Source: CAXTPV01 sp965276715
GTDB lineage: Bacteria > Pseudomonadota > Alphaproteobacteria > Acetobacterales > Acetobacteraceae
NCBI GenBank assembly: GCA_965276715.1
Contig: OZ255622.1
Location: 2,790,001-2,854,000, forward strand
Length of the DNA: 64,000 nucleotides
Reading direction: 5' to 3'
Shown: one piece after another, positions 28,543 to 39,698 of the stretch
Layout: the number at the start of each line of letters is the position of its first letter
How positions within the stretch are numbered: the first letter of the stretch is position 1
The notes under the pieces: model-generated
Told to the model about the DNA's origin: nothing
What the model saw: only the letters and a program-made list of their open reading frames with translations
Database searches by the model: none
Translations under genes and position numbers: made by a program

Positions 28543-28578
28543 GCGCAGGACGGGCCGACCTGCCCGTGCCCTCAGGGG
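28536..28578 (+). promoter_or_regulatory. Nested hairpin, candidate leuA attenuator
   Basis: CCCCTGAG (28536-28543) pairs with CTCAGGGG (28571-28578), and ACGGGC (28550-28555) pairs inside with GCCCGT (28562-28567). The hairpin covers the stop codon of the short leucine-containing ORF and ends 43 bases before leuA. No run of T follows, so termination may need Rho, or the effect may be on translation. Confidence 0.5.
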
Positions 28579-28620
28579 AACGGACCGCCCTTCCAGCACC
28601 TCACGCAAGCAGGCCAACCC

Positions 28621-30195
<1,575 letters not shown>

Positions 30196-30284
30196 AGCCT
30201 GATATCTTCAGCCTGACTCGGTGTGGGATTCCGTTTCGGCGTGAAATCTGATTCAAGATGCTGGCTGGGCGGAGGCCAGCATCG

Positions 30285-30707
30285 ATGGGTCGTCCGTATT
30301 CGTTGGACCTGCGCGAGCGGGTTGTGTGTGCTGTCCGCTCTGGGATGAGCTGTGGCGAGGCAGCTGAGCGTTTCGAGATCAGCCACTCTTCTGCGATCCG
30401 ATGGACGCGGCGAGAGCGCGAGACAGGTAGCCCGGCCGCGTTGCCGATGGGAGGCAAGCGACCATTCACATTGGCGGCCGACCTGCCCTGGATCGCGGCA
30501 CGTGTGGCTGAGAAGCCCGACATCACCTTGCGTGAGTTGCTGGCAGAGCTGCGCGATCGTGGCGTCAAGGTCAGCTATTTCGGTGTCTGGCACATCGTGC
30601 GGCGTTCAGGCCTGAGCTTTAAAAAAAAGCGTTCACGCCAGCGAGCAGGATCGTCCGGACGTCGCCCGCCGCCGCGCGCTATGGAGGCGATACCAGGGCC
30701 GGGTTGA
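30285..30707 (+). CDS. IS630 transposase, N-terminal part (orfA)
   Basis: The 140-residue N-terminal part contains the helix-turn-helix DNA-binding region (GRPYSLDLRERVVCAVRSG, CGEAAERFEISHSSAIRW) and the HTH_Tnp linker (LRELLAELRDRGVKVSYFGVW). At an eight-A run (30621-30628, SFKKK) the family sequence continues in the +1 frame; this frame ends at 30707 without the catalytic core. Slippage on the A run could make the full enzyme. Confidence 0.88.
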   Translation: MGRPYSLDLRERVVCAVRSGMSCGEAAERFEISHSSAIRWTRRERETGSPAALPMGGKRPFTLAADLPWIAARVAEKPDITLRELLAELRDRGVKVSYFGVWHIVRRSGLSFKKKRSRQRAGSSGRRPPPRAMEAIPGPG

Positions 30708-30753
30708 TGCAGACCGCCTGGTCTTTGTCGACGAGACCTGGGCCAAGACCAAC

Positions 30754-31227
30754 ATGACGCCGATCCGCGGGTGGTTCGCCCGCGGCGAACGCCTGGTGGC
30801 CAAGGTGCCGCATGGGCACTGGAAGACACTCACGTTCGTCGCCGGATTGCGATCTGACGGGATCTGCGCGCCGTTCGTGCTCGACGGCCCGATCAACGCC
30901 GCGAGCTTCCTCGCCTGGGTCGAACAGTGCCTGGTGCCGACGCTCCGGCCCGGCGACGTCGTGGTCGCCGACAACCTCGGCAGCCACAAGGGTGCCGCGG
31001 TCCGTCGTGCCATCCGAGCTGCGGGAGCGAAGTTGATCTTCCTGCCGCCCTACAGCCCGGACCTCAACCCGATCGAGCAGGCCTTCGCCAAACTCAAGAC
31101 GCTGTTGCGCAAGGACAACGCACGGACCGTCGAAGACACCTGGAAAAGCATCGGCCGCGTGCTCGACGCCTTCAGTCCAATGGAGTGCACAAACTATCTG
31201 AGGAACTCAGGATATGCGGCAACCTAA
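30754..31227 (+). CDS. IS630 transposase, catalytic DDE part (orfB)
   Basis: The frame is open from the A8 run (SVHASEQDRPDVARRR), with the first ATG at 30754. DDE residues: D in LVFVDETWAKTN (before the ATG), D in VVVADNLGSHKG, and E in PPYSPDLNPIEQAFAKLK. The first catalytic Asp is upstream of the ATG, so an active enzyme needs fusion with orfA by frameshifting or transcript slippage. Confidence 0.88.
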   Translation: MTPIRGWFARGERLVAKVPHGHWKTLTFVAGLRSDGICAPFVLDGPINAASFLAWVEQCLVPTLRPGDVVVADNLGSHKGAAVRRAIRAAGAKLIFLPPYSPDLNPIEQAFAKLKTLLRKDNARTVEDTWKSIGRVLDAFSPMECTNYLRNSGYAAT

Positions 31228-31255
31228 AGCTATCAGGCTCTAGAGCATATGTTTC

Positions 31256-31306
31256 TAGAGCACGACCTTCAGGCTGGCCGACTCCGGTCAGCCTGAACGT
31301 GCTCTA
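31256..31306. repeat. TAGAGC-type palindromic repeat next to the IS
   Basis: TAGAGCACG (31256-31264) pairs with CGTGCTCTA (31298-31306), and TCAGGCTG (31269-31276) pairs inside with CAGCCTGA (31289-31296). Its ends match those of the element after amtB, and its inner CAGGCT resembles the IS630 termini. It may terminate leuA. The convergent hypothetical gene ends inside it. Confidence 0.8.
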
Positions 31307-32319
31307 AGCGGCTCGACGGCGAGCGGGCCGGGCACCGGCTCGGGCCGCCGCGGCAGCATCACAAGCTTGTCGTCACGTTGCGGCCCGTCGCCGCACGCGA
31401 CCAGGACGGCACGTGCCGCCTCGATCGCGACCCGTCTGTCCGGCGACATCCGTCGGCCCAGGATGAACATGCAGGCCGCCCGCGCGTCGCGCGCGAGCCG
31501 GTCGGCATCCGCCCGGACGAGCACCGACAGGATCGACGGGGTCAGCCAGACCGCGCCGAACGCATGACCGTCCCGTGCGTCCTCCCACATCCGGCGCCTG
31601 GGTTCCGTCGCACTCTCCGCGATCGTGGCGCCGTCGCGCCACAACTCGACCAGCAGATCGGACCAGTCGCGCCTGTCCTGCACGTCCGGCGATGCGAGCG
31701 GAAGCGTCCGCCATCTTTCGCAGACCGTCTCCACGATCCGCACCGCCGCATCGACCGACGTCGCGCCCTGGAGCGGGTGGGCGGGCGGGAGGATGTCGCC
31801 CCGAAGGCAGAGCGCCGCATGCCGCGCCGCCGCCAGCAGCAACCGCTCCGCGTCGTCCCGGCCGAGACGCAGGAGTCCGTTCGTGCCGAGTGCCAGCACC
31901 GCATCCATCGCGAGCCCGGTCGCGAAATCGCCTGGCAGCCGCGCATCGCGCCGCAGCGTGCCGAGCAGGCCGCCGAGCCCGGCCGGCGCGCACGACAGGG
32001 CCGAGGCGATCATGGCATCCACCGATCCGCCATAAAGATCGTCGCGCGCCGTGAACTGACGGATGGAGCGTGACACTTGTGCGGCGGCGTCGCGGGCGGC
32101 GGTGCCGCCGGGACCGCGCGCGTCCCTGATCAGGGACGTCGCGAACAGTTCGGCCTGTGTGCACAGGCGCCTCGCCTGGTCACGCGGCAGCCGGCCGAGT
32201 AAGGCTCCATCCGCCGCCAGAGCCGAGAAGGCCAGCTTGCCCGGCTCGAACGGCGCTCGTGGGCCGCCGAGGCCGAGGCGAAGCCGGATCGATCGCAGGA
32301 AGTCCGGGATGGTCCGCAT
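31288..32319 (-). CDS. Hypothetical protein
   Basis: A 343-residue protein of unknown function. It is soluble, Arg/Ala/Leu-rich and mostly helical, with no signal peptide or recognisable motif (MRTIPDFLRSIRLRLGLGG ... LFATSLIRDARGPGG ... MWEDARDGHAFGAVWLTPSILSVLV). The length and codon use are those of a real gene. The last codons lie in the TAGAGC palindrome, so the C-terminal residues may be recently acquired. It is followed on its own strand by nothing until leuA. Confidence 0.6.
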   Translation of the reverse strand: MRTIPDFLRSIRLRLGLGGPRAPFEPGKLAFSALAADGALLGRLPRDQARRLCTQAELFATSLIRDARGPGGTAARDAAAQVSRSIRQFTARDDLYGGSVDAMIASALSCAPAGLGGLLGTLRRDARLPGDFATGLAMDAVLALGTNGLLRLGRDDAERLLLAAARHAALCLRGDILPPAHPLQGATSVDAAVRIVETVCERWRTLPLASPDVQDRRDWSDLLVELWRDGATIAESATEPRRRMWEDARDGHAFGAVWLTPSILSVLVRADADRLARDARAACMFILGRRMSPDRRVAIEAARAVLVACGDGPQRDDKLVMLPRRPEPVPGPLAVEPLRARSG

Positions 32320-32382
32320 CCGACGCTCCGGAATGTTGAGGAACGATACTGTTCCGCAACCTCTTCCGCAAACGTTCCGCGA

Positions 32383-32874
32383 TCAGTCGCCGGGCTGGGC
32401 GTAGCCGGGCTGGCCGTATCCGGGCTGGCCGTAGCCGGGCGGCGGGTAGCTGCTCTGGGGATAGTTGCCTTGAGGGTAGCTGCCCTGCGGATACCCGCCC
32501 TGATATGCCGGCTGCTGCTGGTAACCGGGCTGCTGATAACCCGGCTGCTGATAGCCGCCCTGGTAGCCCTGCGGCGCATACCCTGCCGGTTGACCGTAGC
32601 CCGGCTGGCCATACGCCGGCTGGCCGTAGCCGCTCGGTCGCGACGGCGCGGTCGCGGCCCCACCCGCCGCGCCGAGCGCGCCGCCCGCGAGCGCGCCGAT
32701 CGCGGCGCCGCGACCACCTCCGGCGAGCGCCCCGATCGCCGCACCGCCGCCCGCACCGAGCAGGCCGCCGCCGACCGCGCGCTGTCCCGGATCACTCGGA
32801 TCCGTGCAGGCCGCGAGGCAGGTCAGGGCCGCCAGCGCCAGGGCACCCCCCGCGCGGGCACGCACCGCCGTCAC
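32383..32874 (-). CDS. Glycine-zipper lipoprotein with Gln/Tyr/Gly/Pro-rich tail
   Basis: A 163-residue protein. A signal peptide with lipobox LTCLAAC (Cys23) gives a lipoprotein. A glycine-zipper segment (RAVGGGLLGAGGGAAIGALAGGG) could insert in or associate with membrane. The C-terminal half is low-complexity repeats of the type GYGQPGYGQP, GYQQPGYQQ, GSYPQGNYPQ. The GTG start lies 2 nt after the stop of a shorter paralogue, so the pair is a tandem duplication. Function unknown; probably outer-membrane associated. Confidence 0.8.
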   Translation of the reverse strand: MTAVRARAGGALALAALTCLAACTDPSDPGQRAVGGGLLGAGGGAAIGALAGGGRGAAIGALAGGALGAAGGAATAPSRPSGYGQPAYGQPGYGQPAGYAPQGYQGGYQQPGYQQPGYQQQPAYQGGYPQGSYPQGNYPQSSYPPPGYGQPGYGQPGYAQPGD

Positions 32875-32876
32875 CG

Positions 32877-33131
32877 CTAGTATCCGCGCGACGGCGTCGT
32901 CGCAGCCCCGCCGACAGCGCCCAGGCCGCCACCGGCCAATGCGCCAATTCCCGCGCCACGGCCGCCGCCGGCCAGGCCGCCGATCGCGGCACCCGCGCCG
33001 GCGCCGAGCAAGCCACCGCCGACGGCGCGCTGGCCGGGGCTGTAGGGATCGCAGGCCGACAGGCCCAGCGCGAGACCGATCGCAGCGATCGTGGCCGTCC
33101 GCCGGGCTGTTTGTGCGTGTGTCTGAGACAT
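32877..33131 (-). CDS. Small glycine-zipper lipoprotein
   Basis: An 84-residue protein. Lipobox LGLSAC near residue 27, then DPYSPGQRAVGGGLLGAGAGAA and GALAGGGLGAVGG glycine-zipper repeats, ending TTPSRGY. It is nearly identical in layout to the first 75 residues of the downstream gene but lacks the repeat tail. Probably envelope-associated. The 290 bases upstream (33132-33421) have no gene and must hold the promoters of this gene and of mreB. Confidence 0.8.
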   Translation of the reverse strand: MSQTHAQTARRTATIAAIGLALGLSACDPYSPGQRAVGGGLLGAGAGAAIGGLAGGGRGAGIGALAGGGLGAVGGAATTPSRGY

Positions 33132-33421
33132 CGTTTCCTGTCCTTGCGCTTCGCGCTTTGCTGTGAACGAGACGAGATTAACCTGCTATCCTGTCAATCG
33201 ACGACATGGCGTTAACGCGACGTCTTTACGGCCATTCTTGGTCTCACGCTTCTGTGAAGACACGCAAGCCGAGACCCCGGCACCGACGCGGGCTTGCCCA
33301 CCGGCGAGCACGCGGTTAAGCCCCACGCCCGACCCGACACACGCCACGAGCGAATGCCCGCCGAGCGGCGTCCGATGGACGCGGCGACGCCGGCCGCCTC
33401 TTCCCGCCCGGAGCCACGCCG

Positions 33422-34468
<1,047 letters not shown>

Positions 34469-34576
34469 TGCGTTGAAGCGAGCCTTGACAACGTTGCGAC
34501 TCGCGCGCGCCACATCTCGCAACTGACGAATTTTCGGCGCAATATCCAGCTGCCGCTCCCGGGAGGATCGCCCGCC

Positions 34577-35485
34577 ATGCTTCGGCTGTCCATCCAGGCC
34601 CGCCAGGCGCTCGCCAAGCTCGGCGTTCCGCTGTTCTTCACCGTCAGTCTCGCCGTCATGCTGGTCGGGCGCGCCGACGACCGGCTCGCCAGCAGTGCCC
34701 GGATGTGGCTCGCCGATCGCTTGTCGCCGCTCTACGCGACGCTGGCCGAGCCCGCGACCCGGATCAGGCGGATCGGCGAGGACCTGCTCGGGATCGTCGA
34801 CCTCGCGTCCGAGAACAGGCAGCTCCGGGCCGAGAACGCACGTCTCGTGCGCTGGTACGAGGTGGCACTGGCGCTCGAAGCCGAGAATGCGACGCTGAAG
34901 GAGAATTTGCGCTGGATACCGGAGCCCTCGCCAAGCTACGTGACGGGCCGTGTCGTTGCCGATGCCGGCGGCGTCTATGCACGCGCGGTTCTGCTTTATG
35001 TCGGTCCCAATAGTTCCGTCCACAAAGGCCAGGTGGCACTCGACGCCTCCGGGCTGGTCGGCCGCGTGACCGAGATCGGTCGTCGCTCCGCGCGCGTGCT
35101 GCTGATTACCGACAGCAGCAGCCGCATCCCGGTGGAGCTCGCGCGCGAGCACGCGGCCGCGATCATGGCCGGCAACAACGGACGCTGGCCGAGCCTGATG
35201 TTCCTGCCCGACGGCGTGCATCCGACGGACGGCGAGCGCGTGCTGACCTCCGCGGAGGCCAATGCCTTTCCAGCCGGGTTGCCGGTCGGCATCGTCAGGC
35301 GCCAGCCCAACGGCGGCTTCGCGGTGGTTCCCTCGGCCGCTCTCGACGAGCTGACCGTCCTGCGCCTGTTCGACTACAACCTGCAGGCCGTCCAACCGCC
35401 CGCGGCTCCCGGCCGTGCCGTGATCGAGCCGCCCCGGGCCCTCCCGGCGCAGGCCATCACCCAACCGGCGACCTCATCCCACTGA
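34577..35485 (+). CDS. mreC: Rod shape-determining protein MreC
   Basis: A 302-residue bitopic protein: an N-terminal transmembrane segment (PLFFTVSLAVMLVGRAD), a coiled coil (SENRQLRAENARLVRWYEVALALEAENATLKENL) and a periplasmic beta domain (GRVVADAGGVYARAVLLYVG ... LVGRVTEIGRRSARVLLITD). It links MreB to the synthases outside the membrane. The C-terminal Pro/Ala tail is disordered. It follows mreB by 108 bases. Confidence 0.95.
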   Translation: MLRLSIQARQALAKLGVPLFFTVSLAVMLVGRADDRLASSARMWLADRLSPLYATLAEPATRIRRIGEDLLGIVDLASENRQLRAENARLVRWYEVALALEAENATLKENLRWIPEPSPSYVTGRVVADAGGVYARAVLLYVGPNSSVHKGQVALDASGLVGRVTEIGRRSARVLLITDSSSRIPVELAREHAAAIMAGNNGRWPSLMFLPDGVHPTDGERVLTSAEANAFPAGLPVGIVRRQPNGGFAVVPSAALDELTVLRLFDYNLQAVQPPAAPGRAVIEPPRALPAQAITQPATSSH

Positions 35486-35503
35486 TGCCGCCTCGTGGTG
35501 AGC

Positions 35504-36061
35504 ATGGAACTCCTGTCCGAGCGACGCCCGGGGATCCGGCCGGGACCCACCCTGCTCCGCCGGCTCGATGCTGCCGGGCGGCGGCTGTTTCCCGCCGTCT
35601 TGACGCTGTTCGCGATCGTGCTGCTTGCCTTTCCCTCGCATCTTCCCGGCGATCCGGAACTGCAGCAGGTCATAGCCCTCATCTTCGTCTATTTCTGGTC
35701 GGTCTACCGGCCGGCCTCGATGCCGCCGTCCGCGGCCTTCCTGACCGGCCTGCTGTGCGACCTGTTGGGTCCGGCGCCCCCGGGCATCGCCATGCTGACC
35801 CTGGTCGCCGTCAACGGAACGAGCATGCGGATACGCACACCGCTCGTCCGGCAGGGTTTCCTCGTGGTCTGGCTCGCGTTCGCCGGCATGGCGGCCTGCG
35901 CCTTCCTGGCCCAGTGGGTCCTGACCTCGGCACTCGAACTCAGGCTGGTGCCGCTCCCGCCGGCGATCTTCGAGCTCGCGCTGGCCTGCGGCCTCTATCC
36001 GCTGGTCGCGGCCGTGCTGATCAGGCTCCATGCCGGCTTCGCGGCGCCCGAGCGGGCCTGA
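35504..36061 (+). CDS. mreD: Rod shape-determining protein MreD
   Basis: A 185-residue inner-membrane protein with about five hydrophobic helices (LFPAVLTLFAIVLLAFPSHLPG, FLTGLLCDLLGPAPPGIAML, FLVVWLAFAGMAACAFLAQWV). The position between mreC and the PBP2 gene and the FLTGLLxDLL motif identify it. A GTG three codons upstream is an alternative start. Confidence 0.9.
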   Translation: MELLSERRPGIRPGPTLLRRLDAAGRRLFPAVLTLFAIVLLAFPSHLPGDPELQQVIALIFVYFWSVYRPASMPPSAAFLTGLLCDLLGPAPPGIAMLTLVAVNGTSMRIRTPLVRQGFLVVWLAFAGMAACAFLAQWVLTSALELRLVPLPPAIFELALACGLYPLVAAVLIRLHAGFAAPERA

Positions 36062-36071
36062 GGATCGTCCG

Positions 36072-38021
36072 TTGAAGCGGCCGAAACGGCGTCTTCTGGC
36101 CAAGAAGCCGGTCCGTATCGACGACGAGCGGCGCGGCGTCTTCACCCGGCGTGCCCTGTTCGTGATGGCGGCGCAGACCGCGGTACTCGGCGGCCTCGGC
36201 GTTCGCCTCTATCAGCTCCAGGTCACCGACGGCGCGAAATACCGGACCATGGCCGACGACAACCGGATCAGCACGAGGCTGCTCGCCCCGCCGCGCGGCC
36301 GGATCGTCGACCGGTTCGGCGAGGTGCTGGCCGGCAACAAGCTCAACTGGCGTGCGCTCCTGCTGGCCGACGAGACCACCGACCTCGCGCTGACGCTCGA
36401 CCGGTTCAACGCGATCGTGCCGCTCGACGCGACGGCGCGCGGCCGCATCGAGCGCGCGGTGGACCGTCGTCATCGCTTCATCCCGATCATGCTGCGCGAC
36501 TTCCTGAGCTGGGACGACATGGCTCGCATCGAGGTGGCGTCGCCCGACCTGCCCGGCGTGATCATCGATGTCGGCACCACCCGCATCTATCCGCAGGTGG
36601 AGCATCTCGCGCATGTCGTGGGCTATGTCGCCCCGCCCAACGAGGCCGACGAGACGGACAACGCGCTCCTCGCACTGCCCGGCATGCGCGTCGGCCGCGC
36701 CGGCATCGAGCGCACTCACGAGGCCGAACTCTGCGGCCAGGCCGGCAGCGTCCAGATGGAGGTCAATGCCGGCGGTCGCGTCATCCGCGAGCTCGACCGG
36801 CGCGATGGCACGCTTGGCGCCGAGGTGGGGCTGACCATCGATGCCGGCCTGCAGCGCTCGGTGCTCGACCGGCTCGCGGGCGCCTCCGCCTCCGCCGTGG
36901 TGATGGATTGCACCAACGGCGAAGTGCTGGCGATGGTCAGCAACCCGTCCTTCGATCCCGGCCTGTTCGACAGCGGCGTCAGCCAGGCGCAATGGGCGGC
37001 CTGGAACTCGCCGGACGCGCAGGCGACGCGGCCACTGATCAACAAGGCGGTCGCGGGCCTCTATCCGCCCGGTTCGACCTTCAAGCCGGCGGTTGCGATC
37101 TCGGCCCTGCAGGCCGGCACGCTCACGCCCACCGACCGGATCAACTGCCCCGGCTACATCGATGTCGGCGGCGTGCGCTTCCATTGCTGGAAGAAGGGCG
37201 GCCATGGACCGCTCGACCTGCATGGCGGCCTGATGAATTCGTGCGACGTGTTCTTCTTCGAGGTCGCCCGCCGCACCGGCATGGACCGGATCGCCGCCGG
37301 CAGCCACAATCTCGGCCTCGGTGTGAAGCTGCCGATCGAGCTGCCGCACGCCAAGCCGGGCGTCATCCCGACCCCAGAATGGCGCCGCGCCCATGGCCAT
37401 CACTGGAACGGCGGCGACACCATCAATGCCGGCATCGGACAGGGGTTCGTCGAGGTCACGCCGCTCGCGCTCGCGACCTATGTCTCGCGCATCGCGACCG
37501 GCCGCGCGCTGCAGCCCCATCTGACCCGCGCGCTCGGCGGCGTGATCCAGCCGGGCGCGTCGGCCGGCGACTGGCCGAGCATGGGCCTGCCCGAGGACCA
37601 GCTGCACGCCGTCCGCGACGGCATGTGGGCCGTGGTCAACGATCCGCGCGGCACCGCCCCGAAAGCACGCCTGCCTCTGGCCGGCGTGCAGATGGCCGGC
37701 AAGACCGGGTCGGCCCAGGTCCGGCGCGTCTCGCGCTGGGCGCGCGAGTTCGGCCATTTCAACTCGGCCAAGCTGCCATGGGAGTTCCGGCCGCACGCCC
37801 TGTTCATCTGCTATGCGCCCTACGATGCGCCGCGCTACGCGATCGCCCTCGTCATCGAGCATGGCAATGCGGCCGCCGAGGTTGCCGCCCCGCTCGCACG
37901 CGACATCATGGTCGACACGCTCGACCGGAATCCCAGCGTCAAGCCGGAGGCGCCGGGCCAGACCGTCGCCGATGCGTCCCAGGCCGCGGCCGGATCCGCC
38001 GCGTCCGTGGTGCTCCCTTGA
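36072..38021 (+). CDS. mrdA: Penicillin-binding protein 2 (elongation transpeptidase)
   Basis: A 649-residue class B PBP crosslinking peptidoglycan during elongation. A single N-terminal membrane anchor (ALFVMAAQTAVLGGLGVRLYQLQ) is followed by the dimerisation domain (RGRIVDRFGEVLA) and the transpeptidase domain with SxxK (STFK), SxN as SCD and KTG (KTGSAQ). Asn is replaced by Asp in the second motif, as in other PBP2s. The TTG at 36072, 11 bases after mreD with GAGGAT upstream, is the likely start. Confidence 0.95.
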   Translation: MKRPKRRLLAKKPVRIDDERRGVFTRRALFVMAAQTAVLGGLGVRLYQLQVTDGAKYRTMADDNRISTRLLAPPRGRIVDRFGEVLAGNKLNWRALLLADETTDLALTLDRFNAIVPLDATARGRIERAVDRRHRFIPIMLRDFLSWDDMARIEVASPDLPGVIIDVGTTRIYPQVEHLAHVVGYVAPPNEADETDNALLALPGMRVGRAGIERTHEAELCGQAGSVQMEVNAGGRVIRELDRRDGTLGAEVGLTIDAGLQRSVLDRLAGASASAVVMDCTNGEVLAMVSNPSFDPGLFDSGVSQAQWAAWNSPDAQATRPLINKAVAGLYPPGSTFKPAVAISALQAGTLTPTDRINCPGYIDVGGVRFHCWKKGGHGPLDLHGGLMNSCDVFFFEVARRTGMDRIAAGSHNLGLGVKLPIELPHAKPGVIPTPEWRRAHGHHWNGGDTINAGIGQGFVEVTPLALATYVSRIATGRALQPHLTRALGGVIQPGASAGDWPSMGLPEDQLHAVRDGMWAVVNDPRGTAPKARLPLAGVQMAGKTGSAQVRRVSRWAREFGHFNSAKLPWEFRPHALFICYAPYDAPRYAIALVIEHGNAAAEVAAPLARDIMVDTLDRNPSVKPEAPGQTVADASQAAAGSAASVVLP

Positions 38022-38037
38022 TCCCGTTGCCAGGGCG

Positions 38038-39201
38038 TTGATCACCGACAAGCGGCTGCTCCGGGCCGAGCCGAGCTTCGGGCTGCTGGCCAAGTTGTGG
38101 CGTGTGAGCTGGCTCTACGTCCTGCTGGTCGCGGCCCTGGCCGGCGTCGGCTACGCCGCCCTCTACTCGGCCGGCGGCGGGGCTGCGCATCCCTATGCCG
38201 CGCCGCAGAGCGTGCGCTTCGCCGCGGGCCTGGTGATGATGCTGGTCCTGGCGCTGACCGACATACGCTGGCTCGCCCGCCTCGCGTGGCCGCTCTACGC
38301 GATCTCGATCGCGCTTCTCGCCCTGGTGCTCAGGATCGGCCATGTCGGCAAGGGCGCGGAGCGCTGGCTTGACATCGCCGGCACCCAGATGCAGCCGTCC
38401 GAGTTCGCCAAGATCGCGCTCGTCCTCGTGCTCGCCGCCTACTTCAAGGATGCGAGCTGGCGCCGCATGGCCAACCCGCTGTTCCTGATTCCGCCCGCCA
38501 TCCTGATCCTGATCCCGGTCGGTCTCGTGCTGAAGGAACCCAACCTCGGCACCGCGGTGATCATCGCGCTGGTCGGCTGCTCGGTCGTGCTCGCCGCCGG
38601 CGTCCGCCTCTGGCAGGTCGCCCTGGTGGCGATCCCGGTCCCGTTCGCCGCCAACATCGCCTACCGCCAATTGCACGACTATCAGCGCGCCCGCATCACG
38701 ACCTTCCTGCATCCCGAGAGCGATCCGCTCGGCGCCGGCTACAACATCATCCAGTCCAAGATCGCGCTCGGATCCGGCGGCATGTGGGGACGCGGCTTCC
38801 TGCACGGCACCCAGGGCCAGCTCGACTTCCTCCCCGAAAAACAGACCGACTTCATCTTCACCACCATCGCCGAGGAATTCGGCCTCGTCGGCGGCCTGTC
38901 GGTGATGGCGCTGCTGCTGCTGCTCATCCTGGGCGGAATGCTCATGGCGCTCACCTGCCGCCACCAGTTCGGCCGGCTGCTGGCGCTCGGCATTTCCGTG
39001 AACTTCTCGCTCTACTGCTTCGTCAACCTCGCCATGGTCATGGGCGCCATCCCGGTCGGCGGCGTCCCGCTGCCGCTCGTCTCCTATGGCGGGTCGGCCA
39101 TGCTCACCGTGATGTTCGGCTTCGGCCTGCTGATGTCGGTCTGCGTCCACCGCAAGGCCGAGTTCGGCACGCCGGGGCCCGACCAGATCTGGGAGAGCTG
39201 A
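38038..39201 (+). CDS. rodA: Peptidoglycan glycosyltransferase RodA
   Basis: A 387-residue SEDS-family polymerase with about ten membrane helices. It has GAERWLDIAGTQMQPSEFAKIALVL, LKEPNLGTAVI, the large loop with PLGAGYNIIQSKIALGSGGMWGRGF and KQTDFIFTTIAEEFG (catalytic Asp in the family), and PLPLVSYGGSAML. It partners with PBP2. The probable start is TTG at 38038, 17 bases after the PBP2 stop. Confidence 0.95.
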   Translation: MITDKRLLRAEPSFGLLAKLWRVSWLYVLLVAALAGVGYAALYSAGGGAAHPYAAPQSVRFAAGLVMMLVLALTDIRWLARLAWPLYAISIALLALVLRIGHVGKGAERWLDIAGTQMQPSEFAKIALVLVLAAYFKDASWRRMANPLFLIPPAILILIPVGLVLKEPNLGTAVIIALVGCSVVLAAGVRLWQVALVAIPVPFAANIAYRQLHDYQRARITTFLHPESDPLGAGYNIIQSKIALGSGGMWGRGFLHGTQGQLDFLPEKQTDFIFTTIAEEFGLVGGLSVMALLLLLILGGMLMALTCRHQFGRLLALGISVNFSLYCFVNLAMVMGAIPVGGVPLPLVSYGGSAMLTVMFGFGLLMSVCVHRKAEFGTPGPDQIWES

Positions 39202-39587
39202 TGACGCCCAAGCTCCTCCGCCTCTACCGGCGCACCGACTACGTCGTCGATGGACACGTCCATGTCGCGATCGGCCACCGGTCCCGCGCAACAGACGCCA
39301 TGCTCACGCGCCTCGGCGCGCGCGCGGGCGGGCTCATCACGGCCGCCAACCCGCGCAGCCGGACCATGCCCGATGCCTGGAACCGACGCATGACGCGGCT
39401 GCTCACCGGCCTGGTCGCGCGGCCCACCCTGCCGGCCGAGGGGCGCTACCGCGGCTGGCGCGAGGAAGGCCTGTTCGTGGGCGGCGATCCGCGCAGGCTC
39501 GCCCGTGTCGCGCGGATCTTCCGGCAGAACGCCCTCGTCGTCGTCGAATATGGCCGTCCGGCACGGCTGCTGCTGCTCGCGCGCTGA
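39201..39587 (+). CDS. DUF3293 family protein
   Basis: A 128-residue protein. The ATG overlaps the rodA stop (ATGA), so it is translated with the mre cluster. ITAANPRSRTMPDAWNRRMTRLLTGLV, then PAEGRYRGWREEGLFVGG and a C-terminal FRQNALVVVEYGRPARLLLL match the DUF3293 pattern. Function unknown. Confidence 0.7.
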   Translation: MTPKLLRLYRRTDYVVDGHVHVAIGHRSRATDAMLTRLGARAGGLITAANPRSRTMPDAWNRRMTRLLTGLVARPTLPAEGRYRGWREEGLFVGGDPRRLARVARIFRQNALVVVEYGRPARLLLLAR

Positions 39588-39698
39588 AAGTCAGGGTTCC
39601 ATCCGGTATCTGGAGTAGACCATGGCGATCGCGGTCTTCATTCCCATCGGGACAATGCCTGGCTCATCTCGCGCAACGCCCCGCAATACCTGAAATCC

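Noticed and set aside
32395..32640. CRISPR-like short repeats
   Set aside because: The repeats are coding (GYGQP-type codons) without spacer regularity. No CRISPR array or cas gene was seen anywhere in the window.
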